In this document: positions 22,801 through 30,784 of the stretch, in pieces | Layout of the letters: each line of letters begins with the position of its first letter | How positions within the stretch are numbered: position 1 is the first letter of the stretch | DNA from: Odontocerum albicorne | Taxonomy: Eukaryota > Arthropoda > Insecta > Trichoptera > Odontoceridae | Length of the DNA: 64,000 nt | NCBI GenBank assembly: GCA_949825065.1 | Contig: OX463862.1 | Location: forward strand, 21,557,071 to 21,621,070 | Direction: 5' to 3' | Made by a program: the position numbers and the translations under genes | The notes under the pieces: generated by a model | The model's input: the letters and a program-made list of their open reading frames with translations, nothing else | Database searches by the model: none | What the model was told of the DNA's origin: nothing

Positions 22801-22840
22801 CCACGCCACCTGGAGGCAGGCACTCAGCGATCTGGACTAG
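7722..22840 (+). CDS. F-box/leucine-rich-repeat protein gene (9 exons, 5' end missing)
   Basis: Nine exons joined at GT-AG sites in consistent phase give an open frame of at least 489 codons that ends at TAG 22838-22840. Counting from the first complete codon, residues 1-82 are rich in Lys, Pro, Ala and Thr. An F-box lies at about 85-125 (MFVNVFGYLNKREL, RVCRAWRDIA, LWRSVRM). Leucine-rich repeats follow over about 140-340 (for example LTKLKHLSITSIR, LSQLECLELGEC, LPLLTHLELINF), then a C-terminal region. F-box proteins of this kind join a substrate to the SCF (Skp1-Cullin-F-box) ubiquitin ligase, with the LRRs usually binding the substrate. The exons are GC-rich against AT-rich introns. The start codon is not seen. 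I do not recognise the exact orthologue. A role for the basic tract, perhaps nuclear, is guesswork. Confidence 0.88.
8011..8085 (+). repeat. tRNA-derived SINE head
   Basis: An A-box-like segment CCCTAGTTGGTAAGTCGCC and a B-box-like segment GGTTGCCAGTTCAATTCC lie about 30 bp apart, as in a tRNA-derived pol III promoter. It lies inside an intron of the F-box gene and belongs to the same family as the copies at 3.9, 22.0, 39.6 and 52.8 kb. Confidence 0.65.
8200..8610 (-). mobile_element. Mariner transposase fragment (N-terminal half)
   Basis: - strand frames show mariner N-terminal signatures: WFKQFKSGDFNLKNHPRSEK (second helix-turn-helix linker) and DDVLRAEI around 8605-8405, then EHLKNNGKIVKHCVWISHDL and NTPFLHCLVTGD near 8345-8190, which is the first-Asp motif (normally VTGDEKW). 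The frame changes between the two parts. No paired inverted ends were found and the C-terminal two-thirds is missing. Short direct repeats of AAACAGTGTAAAAA lie beside it at 8143-8212. Confidence 0.75.
9360..9427. mobile_element. End fragment of a hAT-like element
   Basis: The sequence GATTGAGAACCGTTG at 9413-9427 resembles the right terminus of hAT-family elements, the complement of the common CAGxGGTTCTCAA start. It abuts a SINE piece and the better-preserved hAT copy at 9436. Only a short remnant is visible and its other end was not found. Confidence 0.4.
9436..9935. mobile_element. Non-autonomous hAT element, 500 bp, with 8-bp target duplication
   Basis: The left end CAGGGGTTCTCAACC and the right end, read on the other strand as TAGGGTTTCTTAACCC, are imperfect inverted repeats of hAT type. 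The exact 8-bp duplication GTCTAGTT flanks it at 9428-9435 and 9936-9943. No transposase frame is present. A related internal segment lies inverted at 15385-15480. Confidence 0.88.
9936..9998 (+). repeat. SINE fragment interrupted by the hAT element
   Basis: GTCTAGTTGGTAATACC followed by CTCCTACGGAGTATGGATTTGATT matches the A-box and B-box layout of the SINE family. The hAT target duplication GTCTAGTT is part of the A-box region, so the SINE was here first and the hAT inserted into it. Confidence 0.55.
10129..10223 (+). CDS. F-box/LRR gene, exon B (Lys/Ala-rich)
   Basis: Acceptor ATTTTCAG ends at 10128 and the donor GTGAGTG starts at 10224. Two bases complete the split codon from exon A, then 31 codons follow, ending in phase 0. 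The product is basic and Ala/Glu-rich (GKKGRGKAAAAEEKKESAKP), continuing the disordered N-terminal tract. Confidence 0.82.
10551..10595 (+). repeat. SINE head fragment
   Basis: GACCTCCATAACCTAGTTGATAAGGTGCC repeats the A-box start of the SINE family, but the B-box half is degraded. It is intronic. Confidence 0.45.
10662..11560 (-). mobile_element. Mariner element, internally deleted (899 bp)
   Basis: The ends read TACGAGGGTTGCT on both strands (about 28 bp with mismatches) with TA duplications at 10660-10661 and 11561-11562. The - strand translation keeps an N-terminal part (CADQLASTFGDEASSRATVF and following) near 11350-11150. It then jumps to the C-terminal catalytic part near 11040-10700 with LHHDNASSHTS and PDLASNDFFLFP, the second and third Asp motifs. 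The first-Asp block is absent and stops interrupt the frame. The element lies in the intron between exons B and C of the F-box gene. Confidence 0.9.
11565..12835. other. AT-rich intron sequence
   Basis: This is the intron of the F-box gene between the 10.7-kb mariner and exon C. No exon, RNA gene or clear repeat was recognised. Confidence 0.5.
12841..12975 (+). CDS. F-box/LRR gene, exon C (F-box domain)
   Basis: Acceptor GCTCAACAG ends at 12840 and the donor GTATAATG starts at 12976. The exon is 45 codons in phase 0 and holds nearly the whole F-box: FVNVFGYLNKRELAAAARVC, then RAWRDIA and LWRSVRM. These match F-box positions that contact Skp1 (hydrophobic xFxYL, the ELxxAxxVCxxW core and the terminal LW). 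It is the strongest single domain assignment in this gene. Confidence 0.92.
12976..13016 (+). repeat. Duplicated splice-donor segment (39-bp unit)
   Basis: GTATAATGTAATCATTAG and the following bases up to TTATTCACAG recur at 13652-13690 with a few changes. The unit appears to have been a tandem duplication that copied the exon end CACAG|GTA, giving two candidate donors at 12976 and 13015. The mariner at 13018 sits in the TA of the second. Confidence 0.7.
13018..13651 (+). mobile_element. Mariner element, internally deleted (634 bp)
   Basis: The ends read TACGATGGTCATCTAGAAAG and, on the other strand, TACGAGGGTCATCCAGAAAG, with TA at 13016-13017 and 13652-13653. The + strand frame 13180-13443 has mariner signatures VSEKLGYERLCARWVPGML, then FLDSIVTGDETWV with the first catalytic Asp. 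It then passes directly to the extreme C-terminus (KKWLKELAAE to GDYVEK, ending at 13553). The blocks with the second and third Asp are missing. It is the most heavily deleted copy with both ends preserved. Confidence 0.92.
14207..14355 (+). CDS. F-box/LRR gene, exon D
   Basis: Acceptor CCTGTACAG ends at 14206 and the donor GTATGT starts at 14356. It encodes 49 codons and ends after two bases of a split codon. The product (DWQGLAATLKRQGTRHLDLR and following) continues directly from the F-box into the first leucine-rich repeat, with RHLDL as its consensus strand. Confidence 0.88.
14840..14930. repeat. Imperfect hairpin, AT-rich
   Basis: CCCAAAATTTATCATCC and ATTTGTTTTTATTATAAC are mirrored on the other strand by the segment ending at 14927 (AAACAAATGGGGTGCTAAAT). 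A similar half-element (AACAAATGGGGTGATAAA) occurs at 35960-35985, so this may be the end of a dispersed MITE. Confidence 0.4.
15385..15480 (-). mobile_element. Fragment of the 9.4-kb hAT family
   Basis: Read on the - strand this matches the interior of the hAT element at about 9640-9735, including TACCAACAAATAAAATACAT and CTAAACAAGTGCAGAAATCT. It is inverted and lacks both ends. Confidence 0.65.
16230..16262 (-). repeat. SINE head fragment
   Basis: On the - strand GACGACCTCCGTAATCTAGTTGGTAAG gives the SINE A-box region. The rest of the element is not recognisable. Confidence 0.45.
16472..16635 (+). CDS. F-box/LRR gene, exon E (LRR)
   Basis: Acceptor TGGTGCAG ends at 16471 and the donor GTAAT starts at 16636. 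The first base completes the codon split by exon D, and one base is left over at the end. The product has leucine-rich repeats, among them LPQLQAL and LGRLTNLTELRIKGMN. Strong GC content sets the exon off from its introns. Confidence 0.9.
17284..17995 (+). mobile_element. Non-LTR retrotransposon fragment (post-RT region)
   Basis: The + strand translation shows the block that follows the YADD box in arthropod non-LTR elements (EEKDLRMNVAKSKVMVIEK). Further on, across frameshifts, come KSMLRWFGHVE, an RxGRR-like segment and a characteristic closing stretch CPLPISTRK. The same closing motif appears at 40360. The 5' part with the reverse transcriptase core is absent. The copy lies in an intron of the F-box gene. 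Confidence 0.75.
18048..18125 (+). CDS. F-box/LRR gene, exon F (short LRR exon)
   Basis: Acceptor ACATTTTAG ends at 18047 and the donor GTAAGTT starts at 18126. Two bases complete the split Gly codon, 25 codons follow, and one base remains. It encodes one clear repeat (LEHLTKLKHLSITSIR). It is too short to show up as an open frame on its own; it is supported by phase and motif. Confidence 0.83.
19010..19340 (+). mobile_element. Tc1/mariner transposase remnant (C-terminal)
   Basis: In shifting + strand frames one reads FQQDGAPSHY (second Asp motif) and, further on, a block resembling PDLTPMDFFM (third Asp motif). Several frameshifts and stops interrupt it and no inverted ends were found. It is an old, dead fragment in an intron of the F-box gene, related to the type at 43.8 and 49.9 kb. 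Confidence 0.65.
19820..19896. repeat. Tandem repeat, about 26 bp x 3
   Basis: GGAAACCTTGTAAATTGTAT occurs three times in a row, each copy followed by TTTTTAG or a variant. Each unit mimics a splice acceptor, but no open exon follows; the real acceptor for the next exon is at 20013. Confidence 0.8.
20014..20246 (+). CDS. F-box/LRR gene, exon G (LRRs)
   Basis: Acceptor TCTCGGCAG ends at 20013 and the donor GTATTT starts at 20247. Two bases complete a Glu codon, then 77 codons follow. Alternative acceptors a few bases downstream were rejected because they bring in a TGA. The product has several repeats: LSQLECLELGEC, LAPLKRLTRLRLE and LPLLTHLELINFEI. Confidence 0.88.
20458..20681. repeat. Tandem repeat, 73 bp x 3
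   Basis: Copies start near 20458, 20531 and 20604, each beginning TTTGTGAATAGGGCATGGAA and ending ATACATTTGGCAAAAG or a one-base variant. The near identity shows recent duplication. It lies in the intron just after exon G. Confidence 0.9.
20782..21420. mobile_element. Candidate MITE with GGTGCC ends
   Basis: The left end GGTTAGGTGCCTTAAGCG is imperfectly mirrored by the right end, read on the other strand as CCCTTTAGGTGCCGCAAGG. TTAA precedes the left end, but no matching duplication is seen on the right. The interior has no coding frame and holds a 54-bp tandem duplication at 21162-21270. This is tentative. Confidence 0.4.
21656..21850 (+). CDS. F-box/LRR gene, exon H
   Basis: Acceptor TTATCCACAG ends at 21655 and the donor GTGAGTC starts at 21851. 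The exon is 65 codons in phase 0. The product (AGVEDALAACTNVRRLLIIP, later RSTLTHLVWGVTIELLRV) continues the LRR region with more diverged repeats. Confidence 0.88.
22025..22095 (+). repeat. SINE fragment
   Basis: CTCTGTGGCCTATTTGGTAA and GGGGGTTTCAGGTTCCATTT are the A- and B-box segments of the SINE family, spaced as in the other copies. It lies in the intron between exons H and I. Confidence 0.6.
22571..22840 (+). CDS. F-box/LRR gene, exon I (C-terminal)
   Basis: Acceptor CTCTTGCAG ends at 22570. The exon gives 89 codons in phase 0 and the stop TAG at 22838-22840. It is Pro/Gly/Ala-rich (PVLKPVPGMCAEVAGNAGNG), followed by a last Leu-rich stretch (LQRLLTTELPDTRLKILRIP). High GC content and the consistent phase support it. 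A CACACAG|GTACAA donor-like site just after the stop could mark a 3'-UTR intron. Confidence 0.9.
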   Translation, partial: CDRPTEGAARPVKPVRKAGMGDCIPVLKPVPGMCAEVAGNAGNGGPARVEILPLPALQRLLTTELPDTRLKILRIPFHATWRQALSDLD

Positions 22841-22882
22841 CCACACAGGTACAATTAAGAGTGTTGTATACATTTTTTCAAA

Positions 22883-22888
22883 AATAAA
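22883..22888 (+). other. Candidate poly(A) signal of the F-box gene
   Basis: AATAAA occurs 43 bases after the stop codon and is followed by a T-rich stretch. It is plausible as the cleavage signal if the transcript is not spliced in its 3' UTR. Confidence 0.5.
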
Positions 22889-23529
22889 TTGTACTCTAAT
22901 TTCCACATCCTCATTAAAATGTTAATATGCAATAATATGTTCCCCAGAGAGTAGTTTTTTTTTTTATCCACTTTGCACGGATTTCTCCTGTTACACAAAG
23001 TTCAGATTGATGTCGTTAGGACAAAATTTTCATTACTAACTAGCTGAATGTATATTATTATTAAACAAACATGCTGCACGTATATTATTATAAAACGTAA
23101 TTGTTTACCAAAATTGCTTTAGCATTTTTTTGCATCATTTTGAATATGAAATCAAATAATAAATTTTTTTTATACTTGATGCATTTTTATTACCTCAAAA
23201 AAAAATAATGGGACGAACCAAAAAAAATATGTACAATAAATGATACAATGCAGTAAGCGGTCATGTATCAAATGTGAATATATGACACTCGAAGATGGCG
23301 TCTGGCTCATGTCGATTATCACTAATGACAACAAAATCAAGGCTTTGATCAAGAATAACCAGTTTTACGAGATGAGAGATTGGTGATATACTAGAAATGT
23401 AAAAAACAATTTGAATTTGACTTCAAAATACAAAATCAATTTCTCGACAACGCAGTAGTTGTACATATCCCTTGTTATATTTGATCTGTGATTTAGCTAT
23501 AATGTGATTTAAATAACTTTAAGAATTAC

Positions 23530-23930
23530 AAAATGCAGACTGAATTTCTCAATCACCCTGTGAGCAAAGTTTTGAGGATGTGTACCAGGAAAATGTTGAA
23601 GAATTGCTATAATTGCACACTATGGAACTCGCAAATGAAGACCCATGTTGAGCTCGTCAAAGAACCTTCGACAAAACATATGGCTGAGATGTTTCACCAC
23701 ATAGATAATGCAATTAAACTCGTTAAATAGAATGATCTTTATACGGTTAGAAGTGCCAAAGTTGTCAAAGAAATTCAAAAATCCTTTACTTACTACAGAG
23801 TACTTCATAGAAACCAGAAAAATGCTGTCTTGTCAACTCACTGTGACATTTTTTTCTTCATAACAGAGGAGAATCATGAGCCAGGTCCACCAGTCCCAAT
23901 TGATTCGTTACCCGGTTGAAAATAATAAGA
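23530..23930 (+). pseudogene. Possible pogo/Tigger-like transposase tail, degraded
   Basis: Two + strand pieces (23533-23730 and onward in another frame to 23918) read as a mostly helical polypeptide (MAEMFHHIDNAIKLVK, then VVKEIQKSFTYYRVLHRNQK). The general layout recalls C-terminal tails of Tigger/jerky-type transposases, but no catalytic motif is present. The assignment is weak. Confidence 0.25.
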
Positions 23931-24127
23931 TTATATTTTGTAATTGAAAATAAAATATTTTTTTTTTACCAATTTTGTTCCTTTTTTTTATTTGGAACCA
24001 GTCTTCTCACCCGGATTAAAATAAATAAATTTATGTGTTTTCTAGTTATGTGATTTTTCCTAAACCCAATTAATCACGTTAAGTGAGGAATACCTGTATA
24101 GGATATTATTTATCATTTTATTATCTA

Positions 24128-25268
24128 ACACATCGATCAATAAGTCCCAAGACTAACCAGCAGATGGCGCCTCTAATAACAAATCCATACCATTCTCAGT
24201 TAGTACCAACCTTTAGAAATTACGTGTCAAACTTTCATGACATTCCGTTATTGTGTCATTGAGTTACAGTGGTTTTAGTGACGCTACTTTTGATATTTTC
24301 AAAACAATGGAAAAAACCGAATTTCGTGTGTTGATAAAACATTGCTTTTTAATGGGTAAAATACCGTTCAAACTCAGCGATGGCTTGAAAAGTGTTATTC
24401 GGGCTCTGCTCCGTCGAAAACAACCATTTGTCGGTGGTATGCTGATTTCAGACGCGGTTGTACAGACACAAATGATGCTGAATGCTCTGGTCGTCCAAAT
24501 GAGGCTGTTACACCAGAAAACATAAAAAAAAAACCCTCAAAATTGCGATGGAAAATCGCAAAGTAAAGTTGCGTGAGATACCTGACATCCTGAAGATATA
24601 ATTTGGTAGTGTTTACACTATTTTGCATGAACATTTGGTCATGAAAAACCTTTTTTCGAAATGGGTGCCGCGTTTGCTCACAATGGAACAGAAACAACAA
24701 CGCATCGATGATGCAGAGCGCTGTTTGGCACTGTTTACGCGAAATAAACAGGAGTTTTTGCGTCAGTAGGTGACAATGGATGAAACTTGGATCCACCACT
24801 ATACTCCGGAATCAAATCGGCAGTCAGCTGAGTGGAGAGCTGCCGGTAAAAGTCATCCGAAGCGACCAAAAACTCAACAGTCGGCTGGAAAGGTTCTCTT
24901 TCATCAGGACAATGCACCGTGTCACAAGTCGATGGTAACAATGGCCAAATTGCATGAGTCGAACTTTGAATTGCTTCCGCACTCACCGTATTCTCCAGAT
25001 TTGGCCTCCAGCGACTATTGGCTGTTTGCAGACCTCAAAAAGATGCTCATGGGAAAGAGATTTGGCTCCAATGAAGAAGTGATTGCCGAAACTAACGCCT
25101 ATTTTGAAACCAAAGATAAATCTTTCTACACGGTTGGCATAGAAAAGTTAGGAATGCGTTGGAATGAATGTATCGCTCTTGAAGGAGACTATGTTGATGA
25201 ATAAAGAAAAATTTTAGCACACAAATGTTGTTTTAGTAGTTAGTCCCGGGACTTATTGATCGATGTGT
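24128..25268 (+). mobile_element. Mariner element, partly intact (1141 bp)
   Basis: The ends share ACACATCGATCAATAAGTCC (about 30 bp) and are flanked by TA at 24126-24127 and 25269-25270. The transposase starts at 24307 (MEKTEFRVLIKHCFLMG) and is broken by frameshifts. The last frame, 24770-25204, is open and keeps all three catalytic motifs: TMDETWIHHYTPE, LFHQDNAPCHKS and SPDLASSDYWLF, ending GDYVDE. About 50 residues between SAGKV and the second motif are missing against the family pattern. It is inactive, but the best-preserved catalytic domain here. Confidence 0.92.
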
Positions 25269-25479
25269 TACATAATGCTATGCAGATAATAAAACTGATA
25301 TTAATATGCAGATGATTTAGTATGGAGATGATATGGTGATATAAAATTATTTAGCAGTTTTGGTTTAAATAATCTGTGAAAAGTGTTTAAAAATGAATAT
25401 AAGTCAAAAGTAACAGATATCGAAAAACGTGATTATAAAATTTTCGCAATGTATGAGATATTCTGCTCTTATCACTCAC

Positions 25480-25918
25480 TGTCTTAATGCCTGGGCATCA
25501 CTTCCATACATCAAGTTAGCATTTGCACACCCACTGTGTACAATCATTTTTGAAAATTTTCCTTTGGATTTTTTTTTGTACAATTGACCTTGTTACCTGC
25601 AGCAACACACCTTTTAATGTTTTTCTCTATGTTACCATCCCTAGAAAACATACTTCTCAAATTACTGAATTCTTCAACTTGTTCTAATCTTTATTAATGT
25701 TTTTCAGCCGCACATTGTAATCACTCGTAGAATCACTTTTTTACTTGACTTACGATTTATCAACACTCACTCTCAAATATTTTTCTTAATACTTACCATA
25801 GATTCTCTCAACCAACATAACTGAATCATTTAAATTTTCCGCCACTATCACCGTATCGTCTGCAAGTACATTCACAACTAAATCTTATATTTTCACGCCT
25901 TTCGTTTGACTCTGCATC
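25480..25918 (-). mobile_element. Non-LTR retrotransposon RT fragment
   Basis: On the - strand near 25870-25850 the sequence reads LADDTVIV, a form of the F/YADD catalytic box of reverse transcriptase. It is followed by the usual downstream block across several stops. Both ends are lost. It belongs to the same general family as the fragments at 17.3, 51.9 and 54.3 kb. Confidence 0.7.
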
Positions 25919-26135
25919 CCACGTGATCTTGGTGGCCAATTGACATCACCGTTTCCGGAGATTACAATACATAAAATAATTCTCAATTTGAACACGTATT
26001 GTATACAATTCCGTTTTTATAAAGACCCAGGCAAGTTCGTGGCGCCATTTATGTTTTATCCAAGATCCAGGCAAGTTCGTGGCGCTATCTATGTTTTATC
26101 CAAGAATAAAAAACCGCTCAATTTGAAAGACCCTA
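25919..26135 (-). mobile_element. Deleted copy of the 43.8-kb mariner-like family
   Basis: At the left, - strand [15 protein letters not shown] matches the region before the third Asp in the 43.8-kb element. At the right, TTTGAAAGACCCTATATA matches that element's terminal repeat. Almost everything between has been replaced by a 40-bp tandem duplication (26027-26106, CCAGGCAAGTTCGTGGCGC). The left terminus is missing. Confidence 0.6.
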
Positions 26136-26139
26136 TATA

Positions 26140-27650
26140 AGAGATTAAGAAAACATTTTTATTGACATACGCACCTAATCAATTCTATCTTTATTCCACA
26201 GGTACATCTTGACCACGCGTGAAAATCCCGAGTCCAGCAGTTGATACCGCTGCGTTGGAGTTATGTACAATAGTAACAGGTGGTGCATTTGACAATCTCA
26301 AGTGCTTCGATGGGGACACGATTTCTGTTCTGTGCAACCAATATTGTTTAAATTAGACGTTCATTTATATCATTCATAGGTTAAAAATCAAATTGTACAT
26401 CTCAACCGCAAATCATTGTCATAATTGTGCAGCACTCATTTTCCCAAAAGATACTGTAATTTCGACAAAACCGTAGAATCTAATAGGATAATTTGTTATT
26501 ATTTTATATACTGTAGTATCTTTATTAAATCGACACGTACATGTATAGAGGATTCTTCTGAATTGCTGATGTGACTTGAAAGATGGTCGACTTTTCGAAA
26601 GCTTCATTCAAACATCAACTATATTTTTCTGGGGATATCAATCGTCAAATATTTTCCACAAATTCAAGGGTTATCTTGTTGCAAGATCCTCTTTAGGCCC
26701 TATACATCATCAAAGCCTATTGCAGTGGTTCTTTTCTTCTATATATTTCTTTAGAGGATCGTTTGAAATACTTTGTAAAAAACACAGGGAACCCCCTACC
26801 TGACAAACAAATTGTGTTAGATAGGGGTTAATTAAAAAGTTATGTAAATTTTTTTAGTTATTAAAAAAATTACATTTTTCCCCTTCATATCTAATCTAAT
26901 TTACAAGGTTACAAACCAATATAGCGTTAATATTTTATAATTTTGTTTGTAGAATAGTTTTTTACAAAGTTAATGAAAAGTTGTTTTTAGTTTTTTTATA
27001 GTAATTAGATTTTTTTTCGAAAGAATTTCAAATTCTCATGGAACTTTTATTGAAAAATCAATCACTGGCCTGTCATAGCTCCAGGGCTTAGGCCTCTCTC
27101 TTATAAAATTAACTTTAACACTTTTGTGCTCCTTGCCCATGTCGTTGAGATATCTTTAGTCTTGAAAAACAATCATTATTATATTAAACCCTACAATAAG
27201 GAATCATAAAAAATAAGTTGGTTTAGTAAATCAACTAAATTTTTTTGTGTCAGAACTTTTCACAGTTGAATTGGATAAATAAAATTATCATTTGTTCTTC
27301 TTCATGAGGTGCCATCTCCTATAGGAGGTTGCCCACCGTCATGGCAATTCTAATTGTATTTACTGCAACCCAGAACAACTCAGAACTGCACCTAAACCAC
27401 TTCCCCAGGTTAAGCCGAGACATGCGATGTTATCTTCTGCCTCGTTTCCCAATTATTTTTCCCTGGATGATCAATTGTGTTACATGTGAGATACTGCAAC
27501 ATGCCAATATTCACAGTTTTAAACTGTTCTCAGTCCTTATACATACGAGCAAGCACTTCGACATTTTTAACACGATCTGCCCGGAGAATCTTAGGATACG
27601 ACTGTAGATCGACATCTTAAAAGCCTCAATCGTCTGTGATGTTTCTCGGT
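26140..27650. other. Intergenic DNA, no gene seen
   Basis: A moderately GC-rich patch at 26202-26340 follows an acceptor-like TTATTCCACAG and could be a non-coding 3' exon of the F-box gene. Otherwise the stretch is AT-rich with no recognisable gene or transposon. Confidence 0.35.
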
Positions 27651-27659
27651 TCAGTGGTC

Positions 27660-27908
27660 ATTATTCAGTATCTGTTGTTACATTAATAAATTAAACTTCG
27701 GTGTTAAGTATATATTGTCACTTAAATAAATTAAACTTCAGTGTTCAGTACTGTTGTCATTTAAAGAAATAAAACTTCTGTGTTCAGTACCTGTTATTTA
27801 ATAAGTTAAACTTCAATGTTTAGTTCTGTTGTTTCTTTAATATTTTAAACTACAGTGTTCCCTATATGTTATTACTTTAATAAATTAAACTTCGGTATCT
27901 GTGGTTAC
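27660..27908. repeat. Degenerate minisatellite, about 50 bp x 5
   Basis: Five diverged units share TAAATTAAACTTCRGTGTTC followed by a segment like AGTACCTGTTGTCACTTT. Units differ by substitutions and small gaps, so the array is older than the 196-bp and 73-bp arrays. Confidence 0.8.
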
Positions 27909-28633
27909 TAAAAATTTATTTCGTACTGTGATTTTGAAATTGTGGTGAAAATGAGTGCTCGACAAAGGATAAAATATCTTTTATTTTTAATATCTTTATG
28001 TGGAATTCTGCATTTGATATTTTACAATCATAATTAGGAAATTGACTTTTACAATTGAATTGTTTTTTTTTTTTAATTGGAGTGGAAATGAAATATTGTA
28101 ATGTACTACACTTGACCGAATATACAATTATTATATTCTGGAATTTCCTTTTTCTCTCACCTTTATTATTTACCCAATACATAGTTAGAATTTACTGTTA
28201 CATTTTTATCTTATTTTGTGTAATATTTTTTATTTTAATGGCATTTATACCAATGCATATCAATTTAAAAATAGAAAGTGAATTTGAGCAATCCCTTGTG
28301 ATTAGTGCGGTTAATGCATTCTTGAAAGGTTCTGCACTAAACCACACTAATCCAGGGATAACAATTAACGTGCGTACATGCTTCTATGTCAACATTGAAA
28401 GTGGATTGTACAGTGAATGTAAACTATTATTAGTGGATGTTTTACTAAATTAATCAGTGAATTTGAAAGAAATTGTTCATTTTAAATAGTGATTATATAG
28501 CCTCTCTAGTAATTGTTGACCTTTAGTAACTGGAGTTGAGGAAAGTAAATTTAAAATGAAGCTATTAAAATACTTTTAACTGACATTTTCATTTATTGTA
28601 AAAAAACAGTTTTAAAATTTTGAAGTGCATTAA

Positions 28634-28873
28634 CCTCTAAAGGAGTATGGCCGTACGGTGTACGGCGAGCGAATTTTTACCTCAAGAGAGTATGGACGTA
28701 CATGGTATGTCTGATGTTTTTTTCCTGAACACATGAATTTATCCATAAAACGGACAAGGTTCAAATGTTTTTATCTATTCAATTATTTTGTATATGGCAG
28801 CCGCAATTACGTTTTTTATATTACTTACAAACCAATTTTTTATTTTGCTTACAAAATCTCACTCGTTTAGAGG
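28634..28873. mobile_element. piggyBac-like MITE (240 bp, TTAA flanks)
   Basis: Inverted ends CCTCTAAAGGAGT and, on the other strand, CCTCTAAACGAGT lie directly inside TTAA at 28630-28633 and 28874-28877. TTAA duplication is characteristic of piggyBac-type transposition. There is no coding frame. The element contains the palindromic block GGCCGTACGGTGTACGGC. A second, inverted copy lies at 48356-48605. Confidence 0.8.
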
Positions 28874-28879
28874 TTAAGT

Positions 28880-30330
28880 GGCATTTTTCTTGCATTTACA
28901 CTTCAGAGTTTTGCATTTCAAAATGCAAGAACTCCTTAAAAAGCCTTATCCTGTACCATAAGATTGTTCAGTTGCAATGCTCTTTAAAGTATGAGTTTTG
29001 TCAGTGGGAATTTCACACGTACAGTGAATTTAAAAACATCCTGAAATGCAAGCCTGAATCTACAATATAAACTGCAGTTCCATATGTTAAAACGTTCACT
29101 TATGACAAGCAGTGAAAGTACATATTCAGAAGTGAATGCGAACTTAAACACTTTAGTACACATTCACTAATTACAACAGTGAAAGTGTACATTCACTAGT
29201 AATAATTTTCATTCACTGACCATCTGCTTCCACTGTAACATATATATTATATATCAATCAAACACATCAACATGTTATAATCAAAAAGATATTATTTCTC
29301 TGTAACCTCGATATCAACACAAAATATTGACACTTTTTATTTTTATTTTTAAGTTTTAATTTATATTAAGTTCATTTCAATTCAAAAAATATTTAAACAC
29401 ATTTTTTTATTTTCTCTATTATTTTACAAATGGTGAAAAATAAATTAAAAAATTCAAAACTTTGAAGTTTTTATTGAACATATAAAAATTTCTCCCAGAA
29501 CCGACATTCGAAAATGACAAGGTTATAAGGCTACAGAAAACAAATAATTTACATATCAAATATTTGACTAATTGCTTTATAACTTTATATATAATATGTT
29601 ATTGTGACTAATAATTCAAAAATATAATTCAATAGGTTGCAATATTTGTGATTTATTAAATATCGTTTTTATTTTTATTCAACTAGATCCAAACACAAAT
29701 ATTTTTCTGAATATTCCATTGTTTTTTTTTTTTTATTGATTTTATGACTTATTTACCAACACTTCTAAATCTAGAAATATACCCCATGGAAATCTGAAAA
29801 AAGATGTAACACGAGCTATAAACTTTATTTTGAAAACTTCAGAAACTGTATTTGAATTATACTTGCAGTTGCGTACTTTATTTTTATTTCAATATTGAAT
29901 AAACTACTCAAAAGTATTGATTATATATATATGCTTCCAAAAGTATTGACTATATATATAATTTCAAAAATCAGCTGTAAATTATCGTGTACCATTACAG
30001 TGATATGAAACGTGTATTTTCTGTTAAGGTACATAATTGTATTCACCAATATGCAAATCAAGGTTTATTCAAAGATTTTCAGTCTATCTTTCAAAATTGT
30101 TGCCATATTGCATTGGCTTGAATGATAGCCCATCGATTAAACAGACTTAATGCGTTAAAAAAAATTTAACTGAATGTTTATTAAAACTTGAAATAATGAA
30201 TAAAAGTTTTTGTAACTAATGAATCTATACAACTTTATATACAGTGTGTTTTTTTACTTGTATGTTATGTTATGTTATATACTTCACAATATATTTGTCA
30301 CTGTAAATAATAAATATAACTGCTAGTGGT
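28880..30330. other. AT-rich intergenic DNA
   Basis: No gene is recognised. Around 29110-29225 there are several short inverted and direct copies of CAGTGAAAGT, ACATTCACTA and related words. The rest is low-complexity AT-rich sequence. Confidence 0.45.
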
Positions 30331-30339
30331 TTAAGAAGT

Positions 30340-30540
30340 GCTACACAAAGAAATGTGGTCAGAGAAAAAATTGTTTTCTCATTGTGTCGGACATTATTTC
30401 CGTCCAAAATTCGGTCACTTGGACATCATTGGGAATTACACAAATCCAGTTCTCTTCGGTGCAAGACACTGGCTACATTGCATGTCACATGAAATGCTCC
30501 TCATTGCAGATACAGAAGGTCCATCGATCGCATAATATTC
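30340..30540 (+). repeat. Dispersed repeat shared with 45.95 kb
   Basis: A segment with TTTCCGTCCAAAATTCGGTC, CACAAATCCAGTTCTC and TCGGTGCAAGACACTGGCT is about three-quarters identical by eye to 45958-46095, same orientation. It has no convincing frame and probably is part of a transposon of unknown type. Confidence 0.5.
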
Positions 30541-30784
30541 CCCATTTAACCATGTTGTCCTTGGTTCTCCTAATTCCTATTTGAAGCCTGGTAAGAAATT
30601 TCCAGGTCCTCCAGTGCAGTTCAAGTCCGATGTTAGTCCATTAGATAACTCCAGACATCCTTTGCGTAACAAACCCTAGATTGAAGTCCGAGAACAGTTG
30701 CATTAAGACCACTAATCCTCTGGAACAAGCTGCAGTTGCGGTAGGAGAAATTATAAAGCTAGATTACTTTAATAACACTAGTTA

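Noticed and set aside
22530..22809. - strand frames over the last F-box exon
   Set aside because: Antisense shadows; the + strand exon has matching splice phase and a stop.
28055..28453. 132-codon + strand open frame
   Set aside because: Composition is that of AT-rich DNA (Phe, Ile, Leu, Tyr), there is no domain and no GC rise like the real exons; chance frame.
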